The notes under the pieces are model-generated. The model ran no database searches. It was not told where the DNA came from and was given only the letters and a program-made list of their open reading frames with translations. Of a stretch of 8,792 nucleotides of DNA, positions 8,143 through 8,792 are shown one piece after another. Both the position numbers and the translations under genes were made by a program. This DNA comes from an uncultured Desulfomonile sp. (lineage in GTDB: Bacteria > Desulfobacterota > Desulfomonilia > Desulfomonilales > Desulfomonilaceae). The stretch lies in the NCBI GenBank assembly GCA_937915285.1, contig CALDNG010000498.1, forward strand, positions 1-8,792. The letters are read 5' to 3'. Numbering within the stretch: position 1 is the first letter of the stretch; each line of letters begins with the position of its first letter.

Positions 8143-8168
8143 GCGTCCGGAGACACCCCTCCGGGCGC
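8143..8168 (+). terminator. GC-rich hairpin after the coiled-coil gene
   Basis: GCGTCCGGAG (8143-8152) pairs with CTCCGGGCGC (8159-8168) as a 10-bp stem with one G-T wobble and a 6-base loop, 30 bases after the stop at 8112. This is a strong stem, but the following bases (TCGCCCTCTG) are not a T-tract. It may act as a weak terminator or 3'-end stabiliser, or be part of a dispersed palindromic repeat. Confidence 0.45.
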
Positions 8169-8257
8169 TCGCCCTCTGAATATTCCAGATTGATCACGAA
8201 GTCCTCGGATGATGAATCACTCAGTAAAACCAAGAGATTTCCAATGCATTCTGGGGG

Positions 8258-8273
8258 GCGCCCAGCAGGGCGC
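8258..8273. repeat. Short perfect GC palindrome, REP-like candidate
   Basis: GCGCCC (8258-8263), loop AGCA, GGGCGC (8268-8273), with extra G-rich flanks. It lies about 100 bp from the hairpin at 8143 in otherwise AT-rich non-coding DNA. A paired arrangement of GC-rich palindromes is seen in REP/BIME-type elements, but whether it is repeated elsewhere cannot be seen in one window. Confidence 0.35.
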
Positions 8274-8278
8274 GTCAT

Positions 8279-8400
8279 GAATAAACTACCTTATGTTTTA
8301 GTAATATAGTTTATTAATAATATAATATAATAGACCAATTTTATTGCATTTAAACTGGTTTTATAATATCATTCAAGCATTCTTTTCCCGTTATAACAGT
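8279..8400 (+). promoter_or_regulatory. AT-rich promoter region of the LysM lipoprotein gene
   Basis: A strikingly AT-rich block with several perfect TATAAT hexamers (8321-8326, 8326-8331 and 8362-8367). None has a good -35 at the usual distance; TTATTG (8341-8346) is 15 bp before the last. A 9-bp inverted repeat, AATAAACTA/TAGTTTATT (8280-8288 and 8307-8315), lies upstream of them. This is a probable promoter region with an uncertain exact site. Confidence 0.4.
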
Positions 8401-8412
8401 TCAGGGGCTCAC

Positions 8413-8792
8413 ATGAGGCTTCGCGACATCCTAATATTACTGCTTGCTGTGATTTTGTTGCCTTCCTGCGCATCGAAACAGGGATTGATCAAGAGCGCGG
8501 CGTCCGGTAGTGGAATTGAAAAAAAGGCAGTAACTTCGGAGGAAAAACACACGGATGCTGATGATGAGGATGGAGCTTTTCATATAGTGGGTAGCGGGGA
8601 GACCCTGGGACAGATTTGCGAAGTATACGGTCTGGACATAAAATCTGTAGCCAAGATCAACAACATCGGTTCGAGTGACAAACTGGCAAAGGGCCAGACG
8701 ATTTTTTTGCCTGCTTCCGCCCTAATCAATGACTGGGACGAAAAAGCGGGTTCATACCAGCGGTCAGTCTCTGCATCAGAACCGGTGAGAGA
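8413..8792 (+). CDS. LysM-domain lipoprotein, NlpD-like, cut by the right edge
   Basis: 126 codons are visible from ATG 8413 with no stop. The signal peptide (MRLRDILILLLAVILLPSC) ends in a lipobox whose Cys is residue 19, so the protein is probably acylated and anchored to a membrane facing the periplasm. An acidic, low-complexity linker (about 20-54) follows, then one LysM peptidoglycan-binding domain at ~56-100, from FHIVGSGETLGQI through INNIG to LAKGQTIFLP. This order, with the C-terminus missing, is what NlpD-type murein hydrolase activators look like; they would carry a degenerate or active M23 peptidase domain beyond the edge. Other LysM lipoproteins would look the same here, so the symbol is left empty. 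A weak AGGGG ribosome site lies just upstream. Confidence 0.85.
   Translation, partial: MRLRDILILLLAVILLPSCASKQGLIKSAASGSGIEKKAVTSEEKHTDADDEDGAFHIVGSGETLGQICEVYGLDIKSVAKINNIGSSDKLAKGQTIFLPASALINDWDEKAGSYQRSVSASEPVR

Noticed and set aside
8060..8278. 72-codon minus-strand frame spanning the two GC hairpins and the end of the coiled-coil gene.
   Set aside because: It is antisense to the coiled-coil gene at one end and built from the hairpin sequences at the other, with a poly-Tyr stretch from the AATAATAATA run. No ribosome site was seen. Treated as non-coding.

Overview
This 8.8-kb window looks like chromosomal core and near-core DNA from a Gram-negative anaerobe. A Desulfobacterota-type (deltaproteobacterial) host is my best guess. 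The reasons are a TRAP solute transporter next to a stand-alone receiver protein, a YqeC-type accessory protein linked to selenium-dependent molybdenum hydroxylases, exported coiled-coil and LysM lipoproteins, and intermediate GC with AT-rich promoters. The taxonomic call is inference; no rRNA, tRNA, phage, insertion sequence or CRISPR array is visible.

Layout, left to right. (1) 1-2254, minus strand: purC followed 16 bp later by pyrG, whose last ~100 codons lie beyond the left edge; this is a nucleotide-biosynthesis operon with a credible sigma-70-like promoter at 2268-2296. (2) 2297-3303, plus strand: a divergent pair consisting of a 61-residue cysteine-rich protein (nine Cys) and, 16 bp later, yqeC. 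The -35 elements of the two divergent promoters abut inside a 10-bp palindrome. (3) 3324-4604, minus strand: a 426-residue protein with two N-terminal hydrophobic segments and two carboxypeptidase-regulatory/Ig-like beta domains, convergent with yqeC. (4) 4605-5061: no convincing gene. (5) 5062-7443, minus strand: a transcription unit with a strong promoter (TTGACA, 16 bp, TATAGT), a possible 38-codon leader ORF overlapping the next start by ATGA, dctP (periplasmic binding protein), dctQ (small membrane subunit) and a receiver-only response regulator. The large permease subunit DctM expected in a TRAP operon is absent. (6) 7666-8112, plus strand: an exported coiled-coil protein with a regularly spaced Gln-Ile motif. 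(7) 8113-8412: two GC-rich hairpins followed by a very AT-rich promoter-like stretch. (8) 8413 to the right edge: the N-terminal part of a LysM lipoprotein, possibly an NlpD-like murein hydrolase activator.

I see no complete new defence or mobile system. The points most worth a second look are the TRAP operon without DctM, the leader ORF in front of dctP, the small Cys-rich protein paired with yqeC, the topology of the 426-residue beta-domain protein, and the Gln-Ile periodicity in the coiled-coil protein.
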